Below, piece after piece: positions 56,320 through 64,000 of a stretch of 64,000 nucleotides of DNA. The notes beneath the pieces were generated by a model. It saw nothing but the letters and a program-made list of their open reading frames with translations. It did no database searches and was not told where the DNA came from. Source of the DNA: Synechococcus sp. PCC 7335 (GTDB lineage Bacteria > Cyanobacteriota > Cyanobacteriia > Phormidesmidales > Phormidesmidaceae); contig NZ_DS989904.1 of assembly GCF_000155595.1 (NCBI RefSeq), forward strand, positions 1,147,354 to 1,211,353, given 5' to 3'. The stretch's first letter is position 1. Every line of letters begins with the position of its first letter. The position numbers and the translations under genes were made by a program.

Positions 56320-56862
56320 ATGGAAATTGTGAACTTTTTTGAAAAACTAGCTGGGCGATGGTTTTCTCAACGGACGACTCACGCCCTTTCGACTCAGCAG
56401 TCTAAAGCGGGCAAGTCTGATTTGGAAGTCTCATTCTTAGCATCAGATTCTGCTGAGGTTCAGACGCTTTGTGAAAGCTTAAGTGAGAGCGATCAAAGCT
56501 CTGGTGCACCACTGTGTGGACTGCAAATTCAGCAGAGCAGTACGATTGAGGGAGATACCAAGCCATCGATATCGACAACCTTGATGGTGCCGTTTGCTCC
56601 AGACTCTTCAGCATCAGGTCATGGAAAGCTAGTCAGCAGTGGGGGACCAAGCCAAAGAGTACAGCAAAGTACCTACTTGCTAGAAGACGAAGTCCTGACG
56701 ATTGTGACCGAAGATGATCAGGCCCAATCTACAGAGCGTGTATGGTTTATTAATGACAACTTACGTATGCGTACTGGAATGATGGAGCTAACGGATGGTC
56801 TACGAATCGCTTCGTTTTGCTCTGAAATTCGTCTGGGCGTAAAGCCTCCAAAGGCAGATTAG
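56320..56862 (+). CDS. cpcS: Phycobiliprotein lyase, CpcS/CpeS family
   Basis: Attaches phycocyanobilin to a cysteine of phycobiliproteins. The ATG at 56320 begins MEIVNFFEKLAGRWFSQRTT, the standard N-terminus of the family; an upstream ATG-type frame from 56218 would add 34 unrelated residues. The lipocalin-like core includes ERVWFINDNLRMRTG and the C-terminal SFCSEIR motif. The length of 180 residues is normal. Whether it is CpcS or a CpcU-type partner cannot be decided from sequence alone. Its stop codon overlaps that of the convergent gene by three bases. Confidence 0.93.
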   Translation: MEIVNFFEKLAGRWFSQRTTHALSTQQSKAGKSDLEVSFLASDSAEVQTLCESLSESDQSSGAPLCGLQIQQSSTIEGDTKPSISTTLMVPFAPDSSASGHGKLVSSGGPSQRVQQSTYLLEDEVLTIVTEDDQAQSTERVWFINDNLRMRTGMMELTDGLRIASFCSEIRLGVKPPKAD

Positions 56863-57521
56863 GTAGTGGCAAATGCCTTCTTCTTGGCCAGTCGAAGAGT
56901 CTGCGCAGAGAAAGGCAAGGCTGGCTTAAAGGGTTGAATCGCTCTGGCCGAGGAGAATGGAATGCTGTGCTGCTGGTGCGATCGCAATAAATCGACCGTC
57001 TCTGTCGGCCCAGATGTTGATTGTCGATTGCTCGTAGGTAATCCGGTTGACTCATTAGCTGTAGTTGCTTTGGCCGGAGTTATTTCCTTCGCCAAATCAG
57101 GTATTCCTGGATGGAAGGCCATCGCCGATAGTGACTGGTGAATGCGGCGGCTAGCGCGTTCCTTGAGAGGAGCTTCTTGATTAGTTTGAATAGATTCAAT
57201 CGTAGATTGAGGCAATGTCGTCACTAACTTCACTTCGCCAAACTCCCGGCAGATAGCCGCTTCAAACTCATGGGTGGCATGACGAACAGGCTGACCGCGG
57301 CGTTCCCACAACTCTAGAATCTGTTTGACGGAGCGCGACTTATAACGACCTTGATAGAGCGCTTCAACCACAGCATCGCGGATCCATACGGGGCGATAAA
57401 ATTCTAACCACAGTGAAACCCACTGACGCGCGTCGTGATTGCCTACCTCGAAGCGATACCCTTCTAGTAGAACAGCGGCTTGCTGCGCCTCTATCGATGT
57501 GGAAAATGTGGCTAGGGTCAT
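56859..57521 (-). CDS. Conserved cyanobacterial protein of unknown function
   Basis: A 220-residue protein. The first 95 residues look like a folded domain (AVLLEGYRFEVGNHDARQW, WIRDAVVEALYQGRYKSRS, ILELWERRGQPVRHATHEFE) seen as a conserved block in cyanobacteria. The second half is Ser/Thr/Pro/Gln-rich and probably disordered. The function is not known. Its 3' end is interlocked with the cpcS stop codon. Confidence 0.8.
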   Translation of the reverse strand: MTLATFSTSIEAQQAAVLLEGYRFEVGNHDARQWVSLWLEFYRPVWIRDAVVEALYQGRYKSRSVKQILELWERRGQPVRHATHEFEAAICREFGEVKLVTTLPQSTIESIQTNQEAPLKERASRRIHQSLSAMAFHPGIPDLAKEITPAKATTANESTGLPTSNRQSTSGPTETVDLLRSHQQHSIPFSSARAIQPFKPALPFSAQTLRLAKKKAFATT

Positions 57522-57726
57522 AAGAGATGCTGCCTATTCCAAGAAGTGACTTCCTACGACTGAAGTTCAATGAGTCTGCGAGCTTAGCTCATGTATGAGC
57601 TTACTAAAGAGCCCAGCGTGTTTACATTAAGAGAGTACACTTACCATTTAGCCTCATCTTTTAACAATAGGCAAGTGTGCTTATTAGTAGTCTTATTTTA
57701 TGATCGTATTGCTGTTTTGCTTCTGA

Positions 57727-59988
57727 TCAAAATCTTTCGACCACGCCCGCTTCGACCTGTCTGATTCGAGGAGTATCGAAGGGGTCGGTCTCACCTACCC
57801 AGTTGAAGTTGCTAAGCCGGAGGCCGATAGAACCGACCGATTGAGTGGCGTTATATCGCACCAGAATGCCATAGGTGCGGCGGCTGTACTCCAGCGAGTA
57901 TGCTGTGCTTACAGAATCGCCCGAATCGACACTAAAGGCCGTCTCGAACCCAGCAATAATTGGACCGTACAACTGCTGTGCAACGCCTACGGAAAGGACG
58001 TTACGATCTACCAACCGATCGAACAAAAAAGGAGAGCTTGCTTCCCCGATGAAGGACTGAGAGTAACCTAGGGACAAGCGAGTATAGTCGCCAAAGTTAC
58101 GGGAGAAGTGACCGAGCTGAGCATCTAGGCCGATATTCGCCAGCAGACTATTCTGTGAGTCGCCGCTGCTATAGTGAGTGAGCGTAGTGCGGATGCCTGT
58201 ATTGAGATTTAGATAGGGCACGACTGGGCGCGGTGTAAACCGCAGACCTTCCTCTTGAGTCGCGGGCTTGGGCTTACCGCGTAAAAGGTTAAAGCTGCGT
58301 GTGAGGGCAACACTGCCTTGATAGCGCCCTAACGTCACTCGGCCAGTATCAGATCCACTGGCAAGGAGTAGGTCTTGTTGGTCAGTCCGGGCGTTGATTA
58401 GCTGAGCGCTCGCTTGATAGGAGAGCTTGAGTCCAGTTTTGCCAAGTGTGAAGGTTGGTGAAAGAAGGATAGTTCCTACACTTGACTGGACGTCTTGAAA
58501 GCCTAGTGACCCATTGAAGAGGCGCTCGCGGTAGCTGTATTGAAGGGATAGTCTGTGCCGAGAGAGCGCCTGATCGACGCTAACGCTAGCACGAATGTCC
58601 TCAGTGATGTCTTCAAAGTCAAAACCGTTGACTTCGGCTCTACTGCTAAGCCGAGTGGTAGGAGAAAGGCGATTATCTAACCTGGCAGTTGTCCCAAAGT
58701 TTTCGAGATCTATTGGCGAGTTAGTATCACCGCTCAATGCCTGGGCTGCGAAGTACTGAGGGGTGATAGAGAGTCGAGTTCTAGGGGTGGTGACAATAGG
58801 AATTTGACGACCGATGTATAGACCGCCGCGATCTCGTTCATCTATGCCAATTGCGACTGGTACCGGGTTAATGTCGTCTGAATCGACGTCGCCTCGATTA
58901 ATAAGAATGCGCGATCGCAGCAACGGCAATGCCAACCCTTGATCGAAAACTAATCTAGGTCGTTTAAGTAGAAGTTCATCTTGAGTAGCCGATAGGTTGC
59001 GTAACAGCAGACTGTCGGCACGGAGTTCTACTTCTGGGGGTGAAAAGGGATCGTTCGTAATCCGTACCGATTCCGCTCGCCAACCTTCTACGCCAAAAGA
59101 GAGCTCATCGGTCTCAAACCGAAGCTGGCTAAACTGCCCGTCGCTACCTCTAGGAGCTTGCTGATTGAAAGAGCGACTGCCAACTTGGACACCAATTTGG
59201 ACATTGCCGTCATTAACAACTTCGAGCGATGGGTTACGATTAACTGGGTCAAAGACCCGCCGCGAGCGACTGCCGCCTGCTAAAGGAGACGCAAAATCCT
59301 CTTCGATATCAGGAAGGAACAATGTTCCAACGGCGCCCCTAATTACTCCTGCCTGTTGGATGAAGTTATATTCAGCGCTATTCCCTCGCGCTAGTTGTCC
59401 GCCTGTAGTCAGTAGTACATTTCCTTCGGCTAGGGTAAAGCGATTGGTTAGATTTACCCAAGCCTGGTCGGCTTCAATCACAGAATCGCCGACTTGTAAA
59501 CGCACGTCACCTCTGGCTGTAATGACTTGCGTTTCTGGATCATAGGTTTGGGAATCGGCTGTAAGCGATAGCCGCGAGATAAATTCTTCGTCCGAGGGTT
59601 GCTCACTCGCTTCAGTTTCGTTCGGCTCTAAGAAGATTGCTTCGGGGGCTAGGTCTTCTTCAGTTTCTAGGTTCTCTTCAAGTTTGGTGTCTACCGGGCT
59701 AGGCACGTCTATCGGGCTAGATCCTACGCCGGGTATTTCAGTATGGGTGGTTTGGGCAAGTGATGTTGAGGCCGTGTTTTCAACTGGCGAGAAGGAGTTC
59801 GTTTGTTTTATTCCCTTACCCTGCTGCTCGAGCCCATCTACCAGCATCGATAAGCGGGGTTGGGGACGGGAGGAGGTGACTTCTACAAGCTGTGTATGAT
59901 GCTGTAGAAAGTTCTGTGGCCTTTGTGCTTGTTCAGCGATCGCCTCAATTACAGCAACCGGCTGAGGGGGTAAGTTAATTTGAACCAT
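57727..59988 (-). CDS. DUF3769 protein, LptD-like outer-membrane family
   Basis: A protein of about 753 residues. A Pro/Ser/Glu-rich N-terminal part (about 1-150) leads to an OstA/LptA-like domain (SLTADSQTYDPETQVITARG, then VIEADQAWVNLTNRFTLAEG). The remaining 500 residues have alternating beta-barrel-like sequence (LSLQYSYRERLFNGSLGFQD, YSLEYSRRTYGILVRYNATQ) and end in Phe, as outer-membrane barrels do. DUF3769 is the cyanobacterial relative of LptD, which inserts lipopolysaccharide. The ATG at 59988 was chosen over a GTG at 60024 because MVQINLPPQPVAV fits the family start. No classical signal peptide is seen. Confidence 0.87.
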   Translation of the reverse strand: MVQINLPPQPVAVIEAIAEQAQRPQNFLQHHTQLVEVTSSRPQPRLSMLVDGLEQQGKGIKQTNSFSPVENTASTSLAQTTHTEIPGVGSSPIDVPSPVDTKLEENLETEEDLAPEAIFLEPNETEASEQPSDEEFISRLSLTADSQTYDPETQVITARGDVRLQVGDSVIEADQAWVNLTNRFTLAEGNVLLTTGGQLARGNSAEYNFIQQAGVIRGAVGTLFLPDIEEDFASPLAGGSRSRRVFDPVNRNPSLEVVNDGNVQIGVQVGSRSFNQQAPRGSDGQFSQLRFETDELSFGVEGWRAESVRITNDPFSPPEVELRADSLLLRNLSATQDELLLKRPRLVFDQGLALPLLRSRILINRGDVDSDDINPVPVAIGIDERDRGGLYIGRQIPIVTTPRTRLSITPQYFAAQALSGDTNSPIDLENFGTTARLDNRLSPTTRLSSRAEVNGFDFEDITEDIRASVSVDQALSRHRLSLQYSYRERLFNGSLGFQDVQSSVGTILLSPTFTLGKTGLKLSYQASAQLINARTDQQDLLLASGSDTGRVTLGRYQGSVALTRSFNLLRGKPKPATQEEGLRFTPRPVVPYLNLNTGIRTTLTHYSSGDSQNSLLANIGLDAQLGHFSRNFGDYTRLSLGYSQSFIGEASSPFLFDRLVDRNVLSVGVAQQLYGPIIAGFETAFSVDSGDSVSTAYSLEYSRRTYGILVRYNATQSVGSIGLRLSNFNWVGETDPFDTPRIRQVEAGVVERF

Positions 59989-60153
59989 ATGGACATGCCC
60001 CCTATCTCGAACTGACCCATACACCCTCTCACACAGCTACGAGAATTGACCATAGCGAACTAACCGGGTTATGAACTGGCCTTATCGTCAGCTGAAATAT
60101 CAGTCTGACTATCTGACTAGTCAAAGCGCCTTTATACTCTAAAAATTTGACAT

Positions 60154-60196
60154 AAAAAACTCAGGACGCAATGCAACATCGTTTCTAGGTCCTGAG
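60154..60196 (-). terminator. Terminator downstream of psbI
   Basis: On the minus strand, CTCAGGAC (60196-60189) pairs with GTCCTGAG (60167-60160) and is followed by six T residues (60159-60154). The loop is 21 bases. It lies 56 bases after the psbI stop codon. Confidence 0.75.
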
Positions 60197-60251
60197 CTTT
60201 TAGTTTGTATCCTGGGGTTTGTATCCTAGGGCTTGCTCTTAGGCGTACAAA

Positions 60252-60368
60252 TTAATCAAAATCTCTACCACTCGGATTGCGGGCAGGGTCTCCACTCAAA
60301 AATCCGAAGATAAAGAGGCCAACAAAGAATGAAACCGTAAGATATACAACGATTTTGAGCGTTACCAT
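60252..60368 (-). CDS. psbI: Photosystem II reaction centre protein PsbI
   Basis: A 38-residue single-span thylakoid membrane protein at the PSII reaction centre. The sequence [20 protein letters not shown] continues into [18 protein letters not shown], which matches PsbI closely in length, hydrophobic segment and the DPxRNP end. GGAGATAGGAA directly precedes the ATG at 60368. The gene has its own terminator downstream and lies 211 bases after truB on the same strand. Confidence 0.96.
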   Translation of the reverse strand: MVTLKIVVYLTVSFFVGLFIFGFLSGDPARNPSGRDFD

Positions 60369-60579
60369 TTCCTATCTCCAAACGCGCTTGTAACAGTAAT
60401 CTTAATCATATCGTAATCTCTCTCCTCTTCATTAATAGTTGTCGCGAAGTAAGGATGCATCCTTACTTCGTGGGTAGAGTTGCCTGTTGCCCCGTAACGC
60501 TTTAAGCCGATGAGTATGTCCTAAACACTACGAGAGTTATTAAGAGGCGTGTGAACAAAAGTTACAAACATGAGTAGCG

Positions 60580-61548
60580 TTAATCTGCTGTTAAGAAGAC
60601 GCGCTTTGGCACCAGAATCTTGGTAGCGCACTCTACTGATAGAGGGTCAGAAGGTAGAGGGTCAAAAGGCAGGCTACGAATTTCGCCGATTCCTAAAAAT
60701 GTTTGGGTAGTTGCTTCTAGAATGCGAACTGGTGGATAGTTGGCGTGATCGCCGATCGGTTGAGGGATAGGAATACCCGCTGTAATTTCTAGCTTTTGCC
60801 CCAGCTGCCAACGCCGAGCTAGATCTGGCGGCAGCGTGATTGCCGCTAAGTGTTCCATCGCTTTTCCAGCTGAAACGGGTGCAAAAGTATTCTGTGCGAT
60901 CGCCTTTTCCAAGTTTTCTAAAGTGAGACTATCTGTGAGTTTAAATCCGCTGCTGTAAGTGCGCGTTAGTCCTGCTAGAGTTGCGCCGGTCCCTACTGCT
61001 TCACCTAGATCCCTAGCCAGAGAGCGAATGTACGTACCAGCACCACACTTAATATCTACCGTTAGCTCCGGCTGCACGCCTGGCTTCCAGCTTTGACTGA
61101 CTAAGTGCTCGATGGTGACTACCCGTTTAGGAACCTCTACTGCTTTGCCTGCTCGTGCGAGATCGTATAGTCGCCGTCCCTCTACTTGGATGGCGCTATA
61201 CATCGGGGGAACTTGTTCAATCTTTCCAATAAATTGAGAAAGCGCCGCATCTACCGCAGCTTCTTCTAGTTCAGTAGCATCTTGCTGCTTGGCGATGTTA
61301 CCTTCGAGGTCGTCTGTTGTTGTGATCACTCCAAATCTGATCACCGCTCGATACGCTTTTCCTTCTGGCAGATATTGTAATAGCCGCGTCGCTCGCCCTA
61401 CCGCTAATGGCAAAACGCCAGTGGCTAGTGGATCAAGGGTTCCGCCGTGTCCAATTTTCTTGGTGCCCAAGAGTTTGCGCGTGCGGGCAACACAGTCATG
61501 TGAGGTCCAGCCAACTGGTTTGTTGAGATTGATAAACCCATGAATCAT
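60580..61548 (-). CDS. truB: tRNA pseudouridine-55 synthase
   Basis: Makes pseudouridine 55 in the T loop of tRNAs. The 322-residue protein has the start GFINLNKPVGWTSHDCV, the catalytic Asp in GHGGTLDPLATGVLPL, GRRLYDLARAGK and CGAGTYIRSLARDLG. The C-terminal extension (about 240-322) carries a PUA-like segment. It starts eight bases after the DUF1400 hydrolase stop on the same strand, so it is probably co-transcribed with that gene. Confidence 0.96.
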   Translation of the reverse strand: MIHGFINLNKPVGWTSHDCVARTRKLLGTKKIGHGGTLDPLATGVLPLAVGRATRLLQYLPEGKAYRAVIRFGVITTTDDLEGNIAKQQDATELEEAAVDAALSQFIGKIEQVPPMYSAIQVEGRRLYDLARAGKAVEVPKRVVTIEHLVSQSWKPGVQPELTVDIKCGAGTYIRSLARDLGEAVGTGATLAGLTRTYSSGFKLTDSLTLENLEKAIAQNTFAPVSAGKAMEHLAAITLPPDLARRWQLGQKLEITAGIPIPQPIGDHANYPPVRILEATTQTFLGIGEIRSLPFDPLPSDPLSVECATKILVPKRVFLTAD

Positions 61549-61556
61549 GAACGTTG

Positions 61557-63305
61557 TTACTTAACCTGTTCTGCTAACTGCTCTGGCGTAAGTTCTGAGA
61601 TTAAGCTAAGCGGAATTTCTGGCTGACTAAAGCGAGTTGTGAAGGCGCTGGTGAGCACAGAAGCATATTCCTCTTCGCCTTTAAGGTAGGTATTGAGAAA
61701 GGCCAGACTCATTGCCTCAGTATAGTCTTGAGCAATTTCAGGATAAGGCCCGACGACTGCAGGGGGCAGATCAATCGCTTCTGTTCCAGTAATATCAATG
61801 GTTGAAAAGTGAGTTGCCCCTTGCATTACTAGCAGAAAGTGATCAGCCGTAGTCAACCATGTGAATGGCTGGATCTGTTCAGGCAGAGCCGGTGCGATCG
61901 TGTCGTTACTACCTGCTATCAGCAGCAGCGGAATGTCTATTTCAGAGAGACCTTCTGGGCCAAACAGCTTACTAGTGATCGGGTTAATAGCGACCACAGC
62001 ACGAATACGAGGATCTCGGAAGCTAAGACTCGTGCTGAAACTATTTTCCTGTGAAAGTTCGACGGCTTGACACTGCAGAAGTAGTGAGACGTTAAAGCTT
62101 AGCTCTGTGAGCGGACAGTCTGTTCGCAGCTGTTCGAGATTAAGCGGTGCACCCGCTACCGCAAGGGCCGTATATCCGCCAAGGGATTGACCAATGACGC
62201 CAACATTATTGAAGTCGATGCGTCCGCCGTCTTTCTCAAGTAAGTTATCTCTTTGTTCTAGCTCGTCTAATACCTGCGAGATCATCTCAGGGCGATCGAC
62301 AAACTCATCGGTATCTACCACTTCGTTCCTAAACCCAGCGAATAGCCCGGAGACCTGTTCATCGCTGCTACCTCTATGCTCTATGTTGATCACCGCGAAG
62401 CCGTGCTCAGCTAGGAACTCCGCGAGATAGGCGTAGGTATTACGGTCATTGCCAAGTCCGTGAGAAATCACAACCGCTGGCCAAACAAAGTCGTCTCTTC
62501 GCATAGCGCTATGGAGAAAGCCGGTGGAGAAGGTCGGTATATAGATATCGACGGGGCGATCGCTTGCCTTTGTCCGGATCGGCTGACGTCTGACTTGAAA
62601 AGGACCCGGTTCTGTGACTAGTTGGGTGAGTCTAATAGCAGAGGTATCGCCGGGGAGATCTTCAGTCGCTCTTGCTAGAGAAAGCTGTTCGACTAGTTGT
62701 AGTGCAGTATCTGACTGTTGAAATGCGGCATCGAACTGGCGGGCGATCGCAATCCCTTGACGGATATCTACTCGCAGCACTGGCGTGGGAAATCGTTGAA
62801 TCACATTCAACAGGGTTAATCCTTCTTCTGGATCAGCTGCGGACAATATCGCTGCACCCCGCAACCCACTTGCGCCAGATAGCCGGGCGCCTGTTCGAAA
62901 AACTTCTCCGATCTGTTGGAGTATATATTCCCCCTGTGCGGTGTAGCTAAATTGTGAGACGGTCGTCACATCTGTATCTACTCGCTCTGTTAGAATCTCG
63001 CGGGCTCGATTCAAGCTGGCTGCATCGAGCTGACGTAGATAAGGTAGATAGGCGGAAAATTCTTCGGTGATAATGCCCTCTTTCGCATAGAGCGTCAAAG
63101 AATCAACAGAAAGAGACCGTTCAATCCCTGATCCCAGATAAAAGACAATCTTTTCAGCCGCCTGTCCAGGTCTAGCTGCTTGAGGAGAGAATGCGATGAC
63201 CGCTTGCAATAGTCCTATTCCTAGGCCCCATACCCCCTGCTTGAAAAATCTTTGCTGAAACAAAAATGAGAATAGTGAATAGGGCCCTGATTGCAAGATC
63301 CACAT
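61557..63305 (-). CDS. DUF1400 alpha/beta hydrolase
   Basis: A 582-residue secreted or membrane-associated hydrolase. After a hydrophobic leader (VWGLGIGLLQAVIAFSPQAA) the DUF1400 domain runs from about 50 to 175 (FYLGSGIERSLSVDSLTLYA, LSGASGLRGAAILSA). The hydrolase half has VVISHGLGNDRNTYAYLAEF, the nucleophile Ser in GQSLGGYTAL, IAGSNDTIAP and the catalytic His in THFSTID. This DUF1400-hydrolase fusion is a cyanobacterial family; the substrate is unknown. Confidence 0.9.
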   Translation of the reverse strand: MWILQSGPYSLFSFLFQQRFFKQGVWGLGIGLLQAVIAFSPQAARPGQAAEKIVFYLGSGIERSLSVDSLTLYAKEGIITEEFSAYLPYLRQLDAASLNRAREILTERVDTDVTTVSQFSYTAQGEYILQQIGEVFRTGARLSGASGLRGAAILSAADPEEGLTLLNVIQRFPTPVLRVDIRQGIAIARQFDAAFQQSDTALQLVEQLSLARATEDLPGDTSAIRLTQLVTEPGPFQVRRQPIRTKASDRPVDIYIPTFSTGFLHSAMRRDDFVWPAVVISHGLGNDRNTYAYLAEFLAEHGFAVINIEHRGSSDEQVSGLFAGFRNEVVDTDEFVDRPEMISQVLDELEQRDNLLEKDGGRIDFNNVGVIGQSLGGYTALAVAGAPLNLEQLRTDCPLTELSFNVSLLLQCQAVELSQENSFSTSLSFRDPRIRAVVAINPITSKLFGPEGLSEIDIPLLLIAGSNDTIAPALPEQIQPFTWLTTADHFLLVMQGATHFSTIDITGTEAIDLPPAVVGPYPEIAQDYTEAMSLAFLNTYLKGEEEYASVLTSAFTTRFSQPEIPLSLISELTPEQLAEQVK

Positions 63306-63380
63306 AGATAGTCAGTCGGCTAGTTCCATCTGCCAATAGTTAAAGTAGCTCATAGCGCTATCACTCGGCTCAAAATCAGA

Positions 63381-64000
63381 TTAAGAACTGCTGAGAAGTT
63401 CTATCAGCTCAGCTTCTGTCAGTTGTTTTAGCCCTAGTTCGTCTGCCTTTGCCTGTTTGGACCCAGCATTCTCGCCAACCACAACATAGTCTGTCTTAGC
63501 ACTTGGCGCTCCGCTTACCCTACCGCCTGCTGCTTGAATCTGAGCTTTTGCCTCAGCACGTTTTAGGGTTGGCAAGGTACCCGTAAGTACAAAACTCTTA
63601 CCCATCAAAGGCTGTGGCCGCTGATCAATTTTCTGAGGGGTCGCTTCTAATTGAAGCCCCGCTGCCTCTAGTCGGGCGATCAGCTGTTGATTGGCCGGTA
63701 GCTGAAACCATTGCCGGACAGATTGTGCGATTTCTGGGCCAATACCGTAGATTTGGGCGATCACGCTTTCATCTGCTGCTGCTAGCATCGCCACCGAGGG
63801 AAATCTATTGGCCAAAATTTGAGCATTGGTACTGCCTACTAGGCGAATCCCTAATCCGTAGAGAACCTTAGCCCAGGGCTTTTGCTTTGAAAGGGCGATC
63901 GCCTGCAAAAGTTTGTTTGCTAGCTGCTTGCCCATCCGTTCCAGCGGCAACAGATCTTCAAGCGTGAGGTCATAGAGATCCGCAATTGAAGTCACAACGC
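63381..64000 (-). CDS. ligA: NAD-dependent DNA ligase, C-terminal part (cut by the window edge)
   Basis: The last 206 or so codons of ligA; the gene continues beyond base 64000. Visible parts are the helix-hairpin-helix region (LADLYDLTLEDLL-like DLTLEDLLPLERMG, KVLYGLGIRLVGSTNA, IAQIYGIGPEIAQSV) and the BRCT domain (GKSFVLTGTLPTLKRAEAKA, GGRVSGAPSAKTDYVVVGE). The adenylation domain with the catalytic lysine is outside the window. It lies 75 bases upstream of the DUF1400 hydrolase. Confidence 0.94.
   Translation of the reverse strand, partial: VVTSIADLYDLTLEDLLPLERMGKQLANKLLQAIALSKQKPWAKVLYGLGIRLVGSTNAQILANRFPSVAMLAAADESVIAQIYGIGPEIAQSVRQWFQLPANQQLIARLEAAGLQLEATPQKIDQRPQPLMGKSFVLTGTLPTLKRAEAKAQIQAAGGRVSGAPSAKTDYVVVGENAGSKQAKADELGLKQLTEAELIELLSSS

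Noticed and set aside
1-64000. Mobile elements, integrases, prophage or toxin-antitoxin genes
   Set aside because: Looked for on both strands; none was found, and gene content is that of a stable chromosome.

Overview
The window is chromosomal DNA from a cyanobacterium. The evidence is a psbI gene for photosystem II, a CpcS-type phycobiliprotein lyase, a Raf1 RuBisCO assembly chaperone, a phytochrome and a multi-GAF cyanobacteriochrome, several families confined to cyanobacteria (DUF3122, DUF3181, DUF3769, DUF4912, DUF1400), and frequent copies of the HIP1 octamer GCGATCGC (for example at 504, 6005 and 8734). The style suggests a filamentous Leptolyngbya-like lineage, but that is an inference. 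No phage, insertion sequence or CRISPR array was seen.

Bases 374-12626 form a signalling island of five histidine kinases. Two are on the minus strand (a hybrid REC-PAS-kinase-REC protein and a REC-PAS-kinase). Three are on the plus strand: a biliverdin-type phytochrome hybrid kinase, a short REC-kinase, and a kinase with four cyanobacteriochrome GAF domains. Three of those GAFs carry the red/green residue set; the fourth carries the DXCF second cysteine. No dedicated output protein (DNA-binding regulator or cyclase) lies inside the island. It is followed by an ABC importer operon of the nitrate/sulfonate/taurine type (12714-15469) and a large DUF4912 membrane protein.

From 18.4 to 31.4 kb there are mainly housekeeping and small conserved genes: a short CDF metal transporter, exonuclease III, a response regulator, lipA, a MATE exporter, moaC, tRNA-Arg(ACG) with a strong terminator, an MFS transporter, DUF1643 and alpha/beta hydrolase genes that overlap tail to tail, and a conserved membrane protein. 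The translation operon rimP-nusA-ylxR-infB plus a low-complexity-tail membrane protein occupies 31.7-38.2 kb. It is followed by a small secreted protein made almost entirely of 18-residue repeats, a nucleoside hydrolase, and a decayed histidine kinase pseudogene.

From 42 to 64 kb lie recR (apparently lacking a normal start codon), raf1, tRNA-Ala(GGC), a UDP-glucuronate epimerase-like gene, pnp, tpiA, a GAF-GGDEF diguanylate cyclase, a 905-base gene-free stretch, a TPR protein, ruvB, a DUF4236 protein, an SDR protein, hemE divergent from cpcS, a DUF3769 outer-membrane protein, psbI, truB, a DUF1400 hydrolase and the 3' part of ligA, cut by the window edge. Short two-copy tandem duplications (11-20 bp), each with its own unit, recur in the spacers across the whole window.
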